64,000 nucleotides of DNA, taken from positions 186,001-250,000 of the forward strand of contig JABHSQ010000005.1 in the NCBI GenBank assembly GCA_018669795.1. Direction: 5' to 3'. Of this stretch, positions 63,277 to 64,000 are shown piece after piece. Under the pieces are notes generated by a model. That model made no database searches. It worked only from the letters and a program-made list of their open reading frames with translations, and was not told where the DNA came from. Each line of letters starts with the position of its first letter. The stretch's first letter is position 1. The DNA comes from Flavobacteriaceae bacterium (GTDB taxonomy: Bacteria; Bacteroidota; Bacteroidia; Flavobacteriales; Flavobacteriaceae). Position numbers and translations under genes: made by a program.

Positions 63277-64000
63277 TTTAATCTCCAGTAATATAAACTG
63301 ATTGAGCTGTTTGCCAAAAACTTGAAAATTATCATCAGCGACAAAGATTAATGATTTATTCCCATTATTAAGAATAGGACCAAAAGTAATGCCTTCAATA
63401 TTATCTATAATACCCTCGGTAAGCTCACTTTTAATAGCGTCAAACTCGAAGAGTAATTTTTTATTCAAAGGTATGTAATCTGTGCTTTTTAAAGAATCGA
63501 TAGCTAATGAATTTGTAGTAGAACTATCTGCATAGGCATAATAAATATTAACCGTGTTGCCATACCCAAAATAATCACTTTGATAGGTTCTTTCGATAAC
63601 AAAAAAATGATTGGCTTTAAACTCTAAAATATCGGTAACTCCATTGATATTGAATCCTCCTTTATTAGTCTTTGTAATAGCAGATAACTGATATACAAAC
63701 TCTTTTGATGGCTTTCCAGTTTCTTTATCAAAATAAGTAAATCTAACCGGTGAATTTGCTTTCTGGTATTTAGGTTCCTCTCCATCTATAGGAAGGGGCA
63801 GTTCAAAAGCAGTCCAATAGCCTTTATCATCAATACTATGGCTTAGTCCTTCCAATGTTGCGTTATGAATGGGCTTGGAATTTGCACTTGCTAAGAATTT
63901 AGTTGGTAATTGGAAGTCTTTTATAAATTCACCATTTTCTTTAGCTGAAAATAAAAGAGGATCTTTACCATTATTAATAGCCCCTTCACTTACCATAATT
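63274..64000 (-). CDS. Phytase-like esterase domain protein, C-terminal part
   Basis: The frame stays open to the window edge, so this is the 3' part of a longer gene (about 242 residues visible). It has features of the esterase-like activity of phytase family (PF13449): HNATLEGLSHSIDDKGYW, INGVTDILEFKANHFFVIERTYQSDYFGYGN and NIEGITFGPILNNGNKSLIFVADDNF, each with the conserved Gly/Asp/Glu positions of the propeller. Such proteins are usually periplasmic. The Met at 63996 is internal. The substrate is unknown. It converges on the B12 receptor operon and is probably unrelated to it. Confidence 0.8.
   Translation of the reverse strand, partial: IMVSEGAINNGKDPLLFSAKENGEFIKDFQLPTKFLASANSKPIHNATLEGLSHSIDDKGYWTAFELPLPIDGEEPKYQKANSPVRFTYFDKETGKPSKEFVYQLSAITKTNKGGFNINGVTDILEFKANHFFVIERTYQSDYFGYGNTVNIYYAYADSSTTNSLAIDSLKSTDYIPLNKKLLFEFDAIKSELTEGIIDNIEGITFGPILNNGNKSLIFVADDNFQVFGKQLNQFILLEIK

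Overview
This window looks like chromosomal DNA of a marine-type member of the Flavobacteriaceae (Bacteroidota). The support is the low GC content, Bacteroidota promoter elements (-33 TTTG and -7 TAnnTTTG), many lipoproteins with an S-C lipobox, a type IX secretion sorting domain, the Cys-free L31 protein, a 950-residue CarB, the TIGR03991-type GlmU-like protein, and a BtuB/BtuG-like B12 uptake locus. I see no tRNA, rRNA, CRISPR array, insertion sequence or prophage. Most genes are core metabolism, transport and envelope functions.

Layout. 1-1110: the end of a DUF4331 gene and a Cys-rich lipoprotein. 1238-12340 (minus): Cu/Zn superoxide dismutase lipoprotein, polysaccharide deacetylase, a large secreted BNR-propeller protein, TSUP and SulP anion transporters, a broken DEAD-box helicase, an M1 peptidase and a PD40 propeller protein. 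12464-18427 (minus): a complete beta-oxidation operon (MarR regulator, HAD-ECH fusion, thiolase, acyl-CoA dehydrogenase) with a perfect 18-bp palindrome at its promoter. 18646-23594 (plus): a small membrane protein, an SSS symporter, a 32-residue Lys-rich protein, a NYN/OST-HTH protein and an ABC exporter. 23903-38415: acyl-CoA ligase, T9SS carboxypeptidase, PurL, an RNA m5C methyltransferase, a YCF48-like lipoprotein, an MsbA-like exporter and a phosphohexomutase. 38504-50345: glycosyltransferase, DUF4199, L31, GlmU-like protein, oligopeptide-binding lipoprotein, MtaB, GNAT, hydrolase, SLC12-like transporter, lytic transglycosylase, a TPR membrane gene with an in-frame stop, and rpmH. 50448-55640 (plus): carB, then a four-gene periplasmic cluster (cytochrome c lipoprotein, YceI, OB-fold protein, DUF5777 barrel). 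55728-64000: rmuC, the B12 locus, and the end of a phytase-esterase-like gene.

Working together. The B12 locus is a divergon. The minus arm encodes BtuF-BtuC-BtuD-like inner-membrane uptake. The plus arm, behind a cobalamin riboswitch, encodes a TonB-dependent receptor and a surface propeller lipoprotein resembling BtuG. The MarR operon plus the acyl-CoA ligase cover fatty-acid activation and degradation. The cytochrome/YceI/OB-fold/DUF5777 set is the least characterised co-directional group here and the best candidate for an undescribed extracytoplasmic system.

Two genes are disrupted although their reading frames are otherwise intact. The DEAD-box helicase has lost about 11 nt between its two RecA lobes. 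The TPR membrane protein carries a TAA at codon 24, probably in place of GAA. Family assignments come from reading motifs and remembered families; no database search was run.
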